From Neomoorella carbonis (GTDB lineage Bacteria > Bacillota > DSM-521 > Neomoorellales > Neomoorellaceae), in assembly GCF_045278715.1 (NCBI RefSeq), contig NZ_CP136420.1:2170001-2234000 (forward strand): a stretch of DNA of 64,000 bases, written 5' to 3'. The notes under the pieces were generated by a model. That model was given only the letters and a program-made list of their open reading frames with translations, was not told the DNA's origin and did no database searches. The stretch's first letter is position 1. Every line of letters starts with the position of its first letter. The position numbers and the translations under genes are program-made. Below are positions 25,194-33,183 of this stretch, piece after piece.

Positions 25194-27215
25194 CTATCTG
25201 ACCGTTGCTAACAGCAGGACTACGAGCGTTACGATTATATACAGGCAATACAGCCGGACATTCCCTATCTGGAGGGCTTGCACCCGTTTACCCAGACGTA
25301 CCGTACCCCGTAATAGGGGACCGTAGAGGTAATCTTTCCACATCGACTCCACACGGGCGACGTAGACCACTGCTTCCTTGCCATACGCCGCAATGGTATA
25401 GCCCGGCCCCGCGAGGGTGGTCCTTAGCAAATAGGCCGGGCGGAAAAGCACCCTCAATGGCTGGGCAAAGGCGGTAGCCGCGTACACCATCCGCGGTGAG
25501 TATTTATATCCGCATGCCCACGGCTCGGCATCGATCCGCCGCCCGGCCTGCATCCCACCTTGCATCCCGGCAATTAACAGGGGTAACGTGACAAACCCCA
25601 CCAGGAGAAGGGCAATGAGGGGCGGGGAAAGCACGGCCCGGGCGCTGCTTGCCGGAAATACCAACAGCCCGTCACTTACCCGGACCGGAGAGGTGCCCAG
25701 CAACGCCGCGGCCACATTGCCAATATAAGGAGCAACAACCGGTGCGCCCGGCCCGAGGGCAAGGCAGCCAGCCGCCAGAAGCGCCGTCCCGGCAAGCATC
25801 GGCACCGGCACTTCCCTGGCCTCCCGGGCGCGATTGCTGCGCCAGGGACCGGCAAAGGTGACCCCATAGGCTTTTACAAAGCACATCGCCGCCAGGGCGC
25901 CCGTTAGAGCGAGCATGATTGCCAAAAGGGGTGACAGCACTTTGACGGCCAGGAAGCTGCTGGTGCTCGCCATGAACAGCGACTGGTAGGTAAACCATTC
26001 ACTGACAAAACCGTTGAGAGGGGGAATAGCCGCGATGGCCAGAGCGCCGGTCAAAAAAGCCAACCCGGTCCACGGCATTCGCCTGGCCAGCCCGCCCATC
26101 TCCTCCATGTTTTTGGTGTGGAGGCGATAGATTACCGAGCCTGCCCCGAGAAAAAGGAGGCCTTTAAAGGCAGCATGGTTTACCAGGTGATAGAGCCCCG
26201 CCAGGATGCCGAGCACTCCCAGAACGGGTTCTCCCCTGGCTATGCCAATCATGCCAGCACCGGTGCCCATCAGGATGATCCCCACGTTTTCGATACTGGA
26301 ATAGGCCAGCAGCCGCTTGAGATCGTTTTCATTTATTGCGTAAAGCACACCCAGAACCGCCGAGATTGCTCCGAAGGCCAGGACCGTAAGGCCCCACCAC
26401 CAGACGGAAGCGCCGAGGAAATCGACACTGACCCTGAGTATGCCGTAGATAGCGGTTTTAATCATTACACCCGACATGAGGGCGGAAACGTTGGAAGGAG
26501 CCGCAGGGTGAGCCCGCGGCAGCCAGAAGTGGAGTGGCATAATACCGGCTTTGGCCCCGAACCCGAAGAAAGCCAGCAAGAAGGCCAGGTGTTTGGTAGC
26601 CGGCGGAAGGTTTGCACTGCGGAAGGAAGCAAAATCAAAAGTGCCCGTATGGATAAAAAATATAATGAATGACAGCATAATCATTACTGCTCCGGCGTGG
26701 GCCACCAGGAAATAGATAAATCCGGCATTGACACTCTCCGGGTTTTCCTGGTCGAAACTAACCAGGAAATAGGAAACCAGGGTCATCAGCTCCCAAAAAA
26801 CGAGAAAATAGAAGGCGTCGCCGCTAGCAACCACCAGGACCATGGACGCAAGGAAAATGTTATTCAAAAAGCCCAGTACCCCGGCGCCCCTCCCGGCATA
26901 CTCCTCCTGATAAGCAAGGGAATAAATAGCTGTAGCGGCGGCCAGCAGCGAAATGACCAACACCATAAAAGCAGAAAAGAGATCGACCCGGATAACAAAG
27001 GGCGCAAAGGGAATAAACCCCGCCGCTGCCATTGTAAAGCCCGTACCACGAGCGAAGACCGGGATGGCCGCAGCCATCCCGGCACTCGCTGCCACAAAGG
27101 CGCTTATTCCAGAAGCATAGTTGGCAATTTTACCGGCTCTGTTCAGCGCCAGGGAGGCAACTGCTCCGGCGACATACAGGAGAATGGACAGCAGAAATAA
27201 CTGCTGAACGATCAT
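25194..27215 (-). CDS. hyfB: Hydrogenase membrane subunit HyfB (NuoL-like)
   Basis: A 673-aa antiporter-like subunit of the HyfB/HycC family with about 16 membrane segments. Landmarks are FWELMTLVSYFLVSFDQE, GFGAKAGIMPLHFWLPRAHPAAPS and an internal AYSSIENVGIILMG. The long C-terminal part, with amphipathic stretches and a final membrane span, is usual for HyfB. The ATG has GGGAGGT at good spacing. The 128 bp upstream hold a strong hairpin but no recognisable promoter. Confidence 0.94.
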   Translation of the reverse strand: MIVQQLFLLSILLYVAGAVASLALNRAGKIANYASGISAFVAASAGMAAAIPVFARGTGFTMAAAGFIPFAPFVIRVDLFSAFMVLVISLLAAATAIYSLAYQEEYAGRGAGVLGFLNNIFLASMVLVVASGDAFYFLVFWELMTLVSYFLVSFDQENPESVNAGFIYFLVAHAGAVMIMLSFIIFFIHTGTFDFASFRSANLPPATKHLAFLLAFFGFGAKAGIMPLHFWLPRAHPAAPSNVSALMSGVMIKTAIYGILRVSVDFLGASVWWWGLTVLAFGAISAVLGVLYAINENDLKRLLAYSSIENVGIILMGTGAGMIGIARGEPVLGVLGILAGLYHLVNHAAFKGLLFLGAGSVIYRLHTKNMEEMGGLARRMPWTGLAFLTGALAIAAIPPLNGFVSEWFTYQSLFMASTSSFLAVKVLSPLLAIMLALTGALAAMCFVKAYGVTFAGPWRSNRAREAREVPVPMLAGTALLAAGCLALGPGAPVVAPYIGNVAAALLGTSPVRVSDGLLVFPASSARAVLSPPLIALLLVGFVTLPLLIAGMQGGMQAGRRIDAEPWACGYKYSPRMVYAATAFAQPLRVLFRPAYLLRTTLAGPGYTIAAYGKEAVVYVARVESMWKDYLYGPLLRGTVRLGKRVQALQIGNVRLYCLYIIVTLVVLLLATVR

Positions 27216-27299
27216 TTAGCCTTACCTCCCGCCCCTCTAAATGACACTACATCAGCAACAACAGCACTTCTTCCGAGCTTGCTCAGTTTCAAGCCACGA

Positions 27300-27329
27300 G
27301 GCGGGGAGGGGGGGCTTCCCCACCCCGCC
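27300..27329 (-). repeat. GC-rich hairpin between the cooF-like gene and hyfB
   Basis: GGCGGGGAGGGG and CCCCACCCCGCC form a 12-bp stem with one mismatch around a 6-nt loop. No T-run follows on the minus strand. It is probably an mRNA-level boundary between the CODH and hydrogenase halves of the transcript. Confidence 0.6.
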
Positions 27330-27343
27330 CCTGCCCTGAACCG

Positions 27344-27829
27344 CTATCTAAATGAAACAGCGGCCGCCAGGCGCCGTTCGGCTTCAAACTCCTCCACGGT
27401 CTGGAAGACCAGAGCCCCGGTGGGGCAGGCTCGCACACAGGCCGGTACGCCCTCCTCATCCAGGCACTCCCGGTCGCACTTTACGGCCTTACCTTCGCCC
27501 CGGCCCACTGCACCGAAGGGGCAGGCCATGGCACACATCCAGCAACCGATGCACCGGCGCAAGGCGACCACGTTGACGCCGTCTTCCCGCCTGTGCATCG
27601 CGCCGGTGATGCAGACGGCCACGCAAGGCGGCTCCTCGCATTGCCGGCAGACGGCCGGAGCTTTCACCCTGCCTACCTGGTCCACATAGAGGCGCTTCTG
27701 CGGCCTTTCGCCCCCCAGTAGGGCCCCAAAGAGATTCCGGGCCGCGGTGTGGCTCACGGCGCAAGCCAGCTCACAGGAACGGCAGCCCGTACACCGTTCA
27801 TAACGGACAAAGATCTCCTTCCGTTTCAT
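27344..27829 (-). CDS. cooF: CooF/HyfA-like four-cluster Fe-S protein
   Basis: A 161-aa polyferredoxin with four [4Fe-4S] sites: CTGCRSCELAC, CRQCEEPPCVAVC, CIGCWMCAMACP and a CDREC...CVRACP set. This is the HycB/HyfA/CooF family of electron carriers. It overlaps the cooS stop by 4 bp (ATGA), so it is translationally coupled to CODH and should take electrons from CooS. Placed before hyfB it also takes the position of HyfA. It is somewhat shorter than typical CooF or HyfA. Which of the two it descends from was not resolved. Confidence 0.85.
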   Translation of the reverse strand: MKRKEIFVRYERCTGCRSCELACAVSHTAARNLFGALLGGERPQKRLYVDQVGRVKAPAVCRQCEEPPCVAVCITGAMHRREDGVNVVALRRCIGCWMCAMACPFGAVGRGEGKAVKCDRECLDEEGVPACVRACPTGALVFQTVEEFEAERRLAAAVSFR

Positions 27830-29760
27830 CGCCGGGCACCTCCCGGGACGTTGAGCCCCAGACCGGCCCGGCGCTCGTCGATGGCCGCCAGGAGCTTCTG
27901 GCCCGCAGACTCGGGATCGGGTTCCACGATGAAGTAACCGCCGGTCAAGTCCCGGACTTTATCCGTCAGCACCTGGGTGACGTAGCGGCTACCCACCACC
28001 GGCAACATGACCCCCACGTGGGTGGGGATACCGAGGGTCACCGCCCAGGTGCCGATGGCGACCGCTTTTTCAGCCGTCGCCTCAGGGGCCGAAGCGACCA
28101 CGGGAAGTTGATCCGTGTCCACACCCAGCCGATTGGCCAGGGGCACCGCCAGGGCCACCGCCCGCGAGGTGTCCACGCAGGAGCCTACATGCAGCACCGG
28201 CGGCAGGGGCCCGCCCAGGCCGTTGGCCTCGCCGATGGCCGTCAGGACCGCCTTCAAGCCTTCCCCGCACACCTCATCCACACTGGCCGGGTCCATAAAC
28301 CCGTGGCGCATGAGCGCCCCCGCGCCGCAGCCGGAGGCTAGAACCAACACGTTCTCCTTCAGGAGGCGGCGGGCCATGGTGACGAAGTTCCTATCTTGCG
28401 GAACCTTGACGTTGTTGCATCCGCAGAAGAGGCACACCCCGCGAATGTTGCCGGCGACGATGTTGTCAAGCAAAGGCTTAAGGGGATCGTCGGCATTCAA
28501 CTTAGAGAGGGCGTTTATGATGGCTTCCGCGGAGAAGCCCGCCACCACTTTGGACCTGTTCTGCGGTATGTCCACCGGCTTACCCCGGCGCCGGGTGAAG
28601 GCCTCGATGGCGTGGCGAATGATCTCCCGGGCGATCTCTTTAGCCCTTTCTTCCGCGAAGGGGATGTGGATCGCACCGGGGATCTTCATGGTTTCCATGG
28701 TGGTGATCAGCCTGGTCCCCATGCACTCTGCCACCGTAGCGAGAGAGGGCATGATGCACTGGTAATCCATCACGACGGCATCGAGGGCGCCGGTGATCAG
28801 GGCCATCTCCTGGCTGAGGGAATGGGTGCAGGACGGGATGCCGTGGCGCATCAGCACCTCGTTGCCGGTGCAGCAGATGCCCACCACATTCACACCCCCG
28901 GCGCCGGCTGCCTTGGCTTCCGGCTTCATCTCTTCGGCTACTTGGACGATGATTTCGGATAAAACCGGGTTGTGGCCGTGGACCGCCACGTTAACCATGT
29001 CCGCCTTGAGGACCCCTAAATTGGCCTCACTGACTACGGGCTGGGGCGTGCCGAAGAGGATGTCGGACAAGTCGGTACCCATGTGGCAACCCGCAAAGTC
29101 CGTAAGGGAGCAACGTATCCCCGCCTGGAGGAGGTTAATCGGGTCTGCGTCACAGCCGTAATGCGTCCGGTGCATAATATCGGCGATCTCGTAGTCTATC
29201 CCCTTAGGCATCAAGCCTCGTTCCATAAGGAGCTTGCTCCGCTTCTCGGTCACCGTGGTGGCCACCCACGTGACCGGCGCTTCCGTTGCTTTCTCGTTAA
29301 AGTCCGCCAGAGCCGCCTCGGCAACGGCCAGGCCAATCTCGGCCTCGCTCCTGCCTTTCGTGGGAATGCCGAGACGTTCAGCCACTTTGCGGAGCTTGGC
29401 TTTGTCTTTAATGGCGTAGTCCGGTGCCTTACCCCGAACCGCCTTTTTCAAGGTGTGGGCAATGTGCTTCGCATGGCCCGAGTGGGACGCCCCGCCGGCC
29501 GCGATGGCGCGATCCAGGCCTCGCGCGACGATGACGTCCGCCGTAGCCCCGCAAATCCCCGCCTTGGGCTCGCCACCAAAAGGATCTATACGGCAGGGGC
29601 CCTGCAGGCAGTGCCGGCAGCACAGCCCGGTTTCCCCAAAGCCGCACTGGGGAAGCATCGCCTGGTAGCGATCCCAGACCGTCTCCACCTCCAGGCGCCC
29701 GGCCTTTTCCACCATCTCGCAAACCGCCGGGTCCAGAGAAACTTTACACGACTTGGCCAT
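27826..29760 (-). CDS. cooS: Ni-Fe carbon monoxide dehydrogenase catalytic subunit CooS
   Basis: A 644-aa CODH that interconverts CO and CO2 with two electrons in the cytoplasm. N-terminal cysteines for the D and B clusters are in CGFGETGLCCRHCLQGPCR, with GICGATADVI after them. Candidate C-cluster residues are in CTGNEVLMRHG, LFCGCNNVKVPQD, GCGAGALMRHGF and HVGSCVDTSRA. There is no acsB or acsA-type partner in the window, so it is a monofunctional CooS. The second ATG (29760) has AAGGAGGT at correct spacing; the ATG at 29766 is too close to it. It is followed by the cooF-like gene and preceded by cooC. Confidence 0.97.
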   Translation of the reverse strand: MAKSCKVSLDPAVCEMVEKAGRLEVETVWDRYQAMLPQCGFGETGLCCRHCLQGPCRIDPFGGEPKAGICGATADVIVARGLDRAIAAGGASHSGHAKHIAHTLKKAVRGKAPDYAIKDKAKLRKVAERLGIPTKGRSEAEIGLAVAEAALADFNEKATEAPVTWVATTVTEKRSKLLMERGLMPKGIDYEIADIMHRTHYGCDADPINLLQAGIRCSLTDFAGCHMGTDLSDILFGTPQPVVSEANLGVLKADMVNVAVHGHNPVLSEIIVQVAEEMKPEAKAAGAGGVNVVGICCTGNEVLMRHGIPSCTHSLSQEMALITGALDAVVMDYQCIMPSLATVAECMGTRLITTMETMKIPGAIHIPFAEERAKEIAREIIRHAIEAFTRRRGKPVDIPQNRSKVVAGFSAEAIINALSKLNADDPLKPLLDNIVAGNIRGVCLFCGCNNVKVPQDRNFVTMARRLLKENVLVLASGCGAGALMRHGFMDPASVDEVCGEGLKAVLTAIGEANGLGGPLPPVLHVGSCVDTSRAVALAVPLANRLGVDTDQLPVVASAPEATAEKAVAIGTWAVTLGIPTHVGVMLPVVGSRYVTQVLTDKVRDLTGGYFIVEPDPESAGQKLLAAIDERRAGLGLNVPGGARR

Positions 29761-29784
29761 CAGCATCGACCTCCTTGAGGAATA

Positions 29785-29799
29785 TGCGGCAACGCCGCA
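29785..29799 (-). repeat. Small hairpin just upstream of the cooS ribosome binding site
   Basis: TGCGGC and GCCGCA form a perfect 6-bp stem with a 3-nt loop, about 10 bases before AAGGAGGT of cooS on the minus strand. It may affect translation or mRNA stability. Confidence 0.35.
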
Positions 29800-29936
29800 G
29801 TTTTGTAAACTTTATTACCTGCTTTCATATCAAAGCGTCAGCGGCCTTCCGTCCGGTCAACTTCCTGCAGCTACTGCAGCCCTGGAAACGCGGGGAGTAA
29901 AACCAGGGAACGGAGGGTTTCTGCAGCAACTATTCC

Positions 29937-29952
29937 TGCTGCACTCGTGCCC
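29937..29952 (-). promoter_or_regulatory. Possible sigma-54 promoter of cooS
   Basis: On the minus strand GGGCACGAGTGCAGCA keeps the invariant GG and GC with exactly 10 bp between them, and the GGCACG half is a full match. The -12 half has CAGCA instead of TTGCA. It is 177 bp before the cooS start, in the 229-bp gap after cooC. Confidence 0.42.
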
Positions 29953-29995
29953 ATTATCACATGTCACACCTAACCTCCACCTTTTATTTTTATGG

Positions 29996-30802
29996 TTATA
30001 TTTGTTTATTTTTACAAGGAGAACCTTGTCCCCCTATGTCCGGGGCAATAGCCCGTCGGTTTAGCACCCTGGTAGCCAGCTCAGCTATACCTGCGGCGGT
30101 AAAAGACTGCTCACCGGCAAAGCCGGCAGCCTGGTCTAAAATTTCTGTTTGGAAAGGAATCAGGCCGATGACATCGCCTGGCGGCAGGTGGCTGAGGATA
30201 AATTCCTCATCCCGGGGTTGACGCAATTTGTTGCCTACAAACTTTATTTGCTTAATACCAAGTTCAGCGGCCAGTTTTTGGACGACCCGGGCGGTCTGGA
30301 CGCTGACCAGGGTGGGCTCGGTAATAATCAACATCAGATCTACCCCCCGGGCCGTACCCCGGGTCAGGTGCTCGATGCCAGCCCCCATATCCAGGACCAC
30401 CATTTCCCGGTGTTTTAGGATTAGGGCATTAACCATGGCATTTAAGACGGCATTTTCCCGGCAATAGCAGGTCGATCCCCCGGGCTTGATGGCTCCCATT
30501 TTCAGAAAAAGGATATTTCCGTTCCTTATGGTATAATCCTGGAGCAGGCTATCTACTTCCGGGTTTAGAGAAAAGAAGGCGCCGCTGCCGCCGGTGCGTT
30601 CGGCAATCAATTCTCGCATCTCCACAATTGGTTTAAGGGTACCGAGTCTCTCCTCGGGGAGCCCCAGGACCATCCCCAGGCTCGTATCGGGATCGGCATC
30701 GACGGCATATACCTGGTAACCCTGCCGGGCAAAATGCTTGATTAAACCGGCAGCTATGGTGGTTTTGCCGACGCCACCTTTCCCGGAAATGGCCAGCTTC
30801 AC
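29996..30802 (-). CDS. cooC: CODH nickel-insertion ATPase CooC
   Basis: A 268-aa MinD/ParA-type ATPase that loads nickel into CODH. The deviant Walker A GKGGVGKTT lies at residues 8-16 and VDADPDTSLG follows at about residue 35. The CYCRENA motif with two cysteines (about residue 112) is the expected dimer metal site. It starts with GTG, preceded by GGAGGTG. It is the first structural gene after the consensus -24/-12 promoter. Confidence 0.96.
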   Translation of the reverse strand: MKLAISGKGGVGKTTIAAGLIKHFARQGYQVYAVDADPDTSLGMVLGLPEERLGTLKPIVEMRELIAERTGGSGAFFSLNPEVDSLLQDYTIRNGNILFLKMGAIKPGGSTCYCRENAVLNAMVNALILKHREMVVLDMGAGIEHLTRGTARGVDLMLIITEPTLVSVQTARVVQKLAAELGIKQIKFVGNKLRQPRDEEFILSHLPPGDVIGLIPFQTEILDQAAGFAGEQSFTAAGIAELATRVLNRRAIAPDIGGQGSPCKNKQI

Positions 30803-30962
30803 TTGAACACCTCCACTTTTTCAGCTTCTCTTGTGACCCTAGCTAAGCAATTACCTCACTCTAGCCATGGCCGTAATTAAAAGTTAAAAGGTATAAAATA
30901 GGTTTATGAAATCAAGTTTTTAACCAAGAAGAAATAGCCATAGATCCATCTTTTTCGTTTAT

Positions 30963-30979
30963 AGCAAAAAGCGTGCCAA
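30963..30979 (-). promoter_or_regulatory. Consensus sigma-54 (-24/-12) promoter of cooC
   Basis: The minus strand reads TTGGCACGCTTTTTGCT, a full match to the sigma-54 consensus YTGGCACG-N4-TTGCW with the GG and GC pairs 10 bp apart. It is about 160 bp before cooC. The gene directly upstream encodes a sigma-54 activator, which makes this call strong. Confidence 0.93.
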
Positions 30980-31008
30980 AAGAAAAAGGCCGCCATAGCT
31001 TGACGGCC
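30978..31008 (-). terminator. Rho-independent terminator of the sigma-54 activator gene
   Basis: On the minus strand GGCCGTCA pairs with TGGCGGCC (one G-U) around AGCTA and is followed by TTTTTCTTTT. The T-run merges with the -24 element of the cooC promoter, so termination and initiation sites are packed together. Confidence 0.85.
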
Positions 31009-31020
31009 TAAGAACCTCGC

Positions 31021-31056
31021 TGTCAATTTAGTTTTACACGTTAAAAAGAGTTGACA
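31021..31056. promoter_or_regulatory. Inverted TGTCAA/TTGACA pair, possible activator binding site
   Basis: TGTCAA (31021-31026) and TTGACA (31051-31056) are 30 bp apart start to start, about three helical turns, and lie about 45-80 bp upstream of the -24 element. The position suits an enhancer site for the neighbouring activator. TTGACA directly abuts the activator stop codon. Confidence 0.42.
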
Positions 31057-32889
31057 TTAATTTTTAAGCAAGCCATAGCTGGCCATTTTAGTATAGAGTG
31101 CCTGGCGGGAAAGGCCTAATGCCTTGGCGGCCCTTGTTTTTTCTCCGCCAAAAGCTTCCAGGGCCTGAATGATGGCCTCCTTTTCCGCTTCTATCCGGAC
31201 TTTATAAAGGGGGGAGATCTCCCTCACCCTTTTCTTTTTACCATGATAGCCTATCGTGAGGTGATGGGGATGGATTTCCTGGGTTTCAGCCAGGATGGCA
31301 GCCCTCTCCAGGACATTTTCCAATTCCCGGACGTTACCCGGCCAAGAATAGCTTAGAAGGCACTCCATTGCGGCGGGAGTAAGCCGTAATTTTTTCCCAT
31401 ATTCTTTGTTTAGCCTTTGTAAAATGTCCTCTGCCAGGAGAGGTATGTCTTCCGGCCGCTCTTTAAGGGGTGGGAGCACTAGCGTGACCACATTTAAGCG
31501 GTAAAAGAGATCTTCCCGAAAACGGCCTTCATGTACCATTTTTTCCAAATCCTTGTTGGTAGCTGCTATCACCCGCACATCTATTTTTCTGGTCCGGGTG
31601 CTCCCCAACCGCTCAATCTCTTTATCTTGCAAAACCCTCAAAAGCTTGGCTTGCATATTAAGGGGCATATCTCCGATTTCATCCAAAAAGATGGTCCCGC
31701 CGTGAGCCAGTTCAAACTTTCCGGGTTTGCCGCCCTTTTTAGCTCCAGTAAAAGCGCCTTCCTCATAACCGAAGAGTTCGGATTCTAGAAGTTCCGGTGG
31801 GATGGCTGCGCAGTCTACTTTTATTAAAGGCGCGTTACGGCGGGGACTTTCCTCATGGATAGCCTGGGCCAGGACCCCTTTTCCGGTACCGCTTTCTCCC
31901 AGGATGAGTACAGTAGCATTGCTCCCGGCTGCTTTCTGGGCCAGGCTTAAAACGTCCCTAAAATAGTGATTTAAAGTCCGGATGTGGCGGAAATTGAAGA
32001 GGCACCCAGCGGGCTTGAAGTTTTCAGGGTTATGGCCAACTCTGGCTTCTACTTTTTTAAGCTGTTCCAGGAGAAGACGTAAAGGCTCGCTTTCATCGGA
32101 AAAAAACTGGTACAGCACACCCTCTATTTCTGATTGGATCCAAAGAGGCGTTCCTATGACGATGATAGTATTCCCCTTTGTTTTCTGGAATTCCCATACC
32201 CGTGGTCTGCCGGATTGGATTATTTCGGAGTATTGGGCTAAAGGGATTACTTCTTCCAACATGCGGCCTTGCACCCTTTGACCTGTAATACCCAGTATTT
32301 GGAGGCCGGCCTTATTTATCCCTACCACTCTCCCCTGGTTATCGGTAATCACCAGTCCCATGGGTATTATATGGAAAATGGCTTCCCCGATGCTTAAAGG
32401 GAACCCTTTTACCTCTTTTTCGGACCCGAGGGTAGCCTGGCGGTAGCTTCTAGTTGCCAGCAAAGCCTGGAAGGTAAGATCTTTAAGCAATCTATTGTTT
32501 TTTTCGAGGGGAAAGAAGGAATAAGGCTCATCAAGACCAGAAACAGGGGATATGGTGGCTTCCATCTGGCAATAATGTTCCCCTGTTCCCCAGCATTTGG
32601 TTTCTTCGACCTCTATTCTTTTTTTAAAGAGTTTGTTGAGAGCCCCAGCGAGCAGGCCCCCTTCCAAATAGCATAATTGCTGGCCTACAGGCGGAAAATG
32701 AGAACAAGTGAAACATTCATTCCATTTAACGGTTATTTTACCGCCTTTTACACTTTTCAACTTAAGGTTTCCTACTCCCAGGGCGCTTATTTTATCCGGT
32801 ATTTCTTCCAGGTCGTTTACAGGAAGCTGCCTGCCAATAGAATAGCCCGCCCGGTAATAAACTGTATTCTCCGGGGTACTGGCTAGCAT
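31057..32889 (-). CDS. Sigma-54-dependent activator with V4R and PAS sensor domains
   Basis: About 610 aa. In order: an N-terminal region ending in a V4R-type domain (residues about 60-115) with cysteines in CFTCSH and the KCWGTGEHYC pair (C-x7-C, as in the zinc site of DmpR/XylR-type V4R domains); a PAS domain (about 165-270); a AAA+ sigma-54 activation domain with GESGTGKG, GAFTGAKKGG and Walker B GGTIFLDEIGD; and a Fis-type helix-turn-helix at the end (RAAKALGLSRQALYTKM). The start at 32889 has a GGGGAG site; another in-frame ATG lies at 32913. It probably controls the cooC-cooS-hyf genes downstream. The signal is unknown; CO, a redox state or an iron or nickel cue are possible. Confidence 0.93.
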   Translation of the reverse strand: MLASTPENTVYYRAGYSIGRQLPVNDLEEIPDKISALGVGNLKLKSVKGGKITVKWNECFTCSHFPPVGQQLCYLEGGLLAGALNKLFKKRIEVEETKCWGTGEHYCQMEATISPVSGLDEPYSFFPLEKNNRLLKDLTFQALLATRSYRQATLGSEKEVKGFPLSIGEAIFHIIPMGLVITDNQGRVVGINKAGLQILGITGQRVQGRMLEEVIPLAQYSEIIQSGRPRVWEFQKTKGNTIIVIGTPLWIQSEIEGVLYQFFSDESEPLRLLLEQLKKVEARVGHNPENFKPAGCLFNFRHIRTLNHYFRDVLSLAQKAAGSNATVLILGESGTGKGVLAQAIHEESPRRNAPLIKVDCAAIPPELLESELFGYEEGAFTGAKKGGKPGKFELAHGGTIFLDEIGDMPLNMQAKLLRVLQDKEIERLGSTRTRKIDVRVIAATNKDLEKMVHEGRFREDLFYRLNVVTLVLPPLKERPEDIPLLAEDILQRLNKEYGKKLRLTPAAMECLLSYSWPGNVRELENVLERAAILAETQEIHPHHLTIGYHGKKKRVREISPLYKVRIEAEKEAIIQALEAFGGEKTRAAKALGLSRQALYTKMASYGLLKN

Positions 32890-32933
32890 ACCTTTTCTCC
32901 CCCCAGCGTCCATTTTTGCTTCCGCTCAATTCC

Positions 32934-32962
32934 ATTCTATCCTGTAAGATATGAAAAGTAAA
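32934..32962 (-). promoter_or_regulatory. Possible sigma-A promoter of the activator gene
   Basis: On the minus strand TTTACT (32957-32962) and TAGAAT (32934-32939) are separated by 17 bp, about 45 bp before the chosen start codon. Confidence 0.4.
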
Positions 32963-33086
32963 GAAGAAGGTGAGATATGTGCCAAGGTACTGTCCTTTAC
33001 ACTTGAAGCTGGAAGGGCAACCGACCCTTGCAGGGAGAAAAGGTGTTGTCGTGACAATTATCCCTATGGCTGCCCACGTTCGGATA

Positions 33087-33115
33087 TTGACTTAAAATCC
33101 CGGTTCTGTTAATGT
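33087..33115 (+). promoter_or_regulatory. Sigma-A promoter of the queuosine genes
   Basis: TTGACT (33087-33092) and TAATGT (33110-33115) with a 17-bp spacer. Transcription would start near 33122, shortly before the riboswitch aptamer. Confidence 0.55.
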
Positions 33116-33139
33116 AAGAATAGCCCTAGCCCCGGGGCT

Positions 33140-33173
33140 GGCGGTCGCAGTCACCCGCCTGAACAAAACAAGG
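33140..33173 (+). promoter_or_regulatory. preQ1-I riboswitch
   Basis: A 34-nt aptamer with stem GGCGG/CCGCC, loop TCGCAGTCAC and the A-rich tail GAACAAAACAAGG. Length and the conserved loop and tail agree closely with the known translational preQ1-I aptamer of Thermoanaerobacter tengcongensis. The last bases of the pseudoknot include the AAGG of the ribosome binding site, so ligand binding should block translation. The two genes that follow are queuosine-pathway genes, which supports the call. Confidence 0.95.
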
Positions 33174-33183
33174 AGTGATTTTC

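Noticed and set aside
27300..27329. The same hairpin read as a rho-independent terminator
   Set aside because: No T-run follows on the minus strand, and stopping there would separate hyf from its likely promoter.
27216..27343. A separate promoter for hyfB
   Set aside because: Neither a sigma-54 nor a sigma-A pattern was found in the gap; only the GC hairpin stands out.
32979..32985. TTGGCAC on the minus strand upstream of the activator gene, like a sigma-54 -24 box
   Set aside because: No GC occurs at the required 10-bp spacing, so the -12 half is missing. A TTTACT/TAGAAT sigma-A promoter nearby is more likely.
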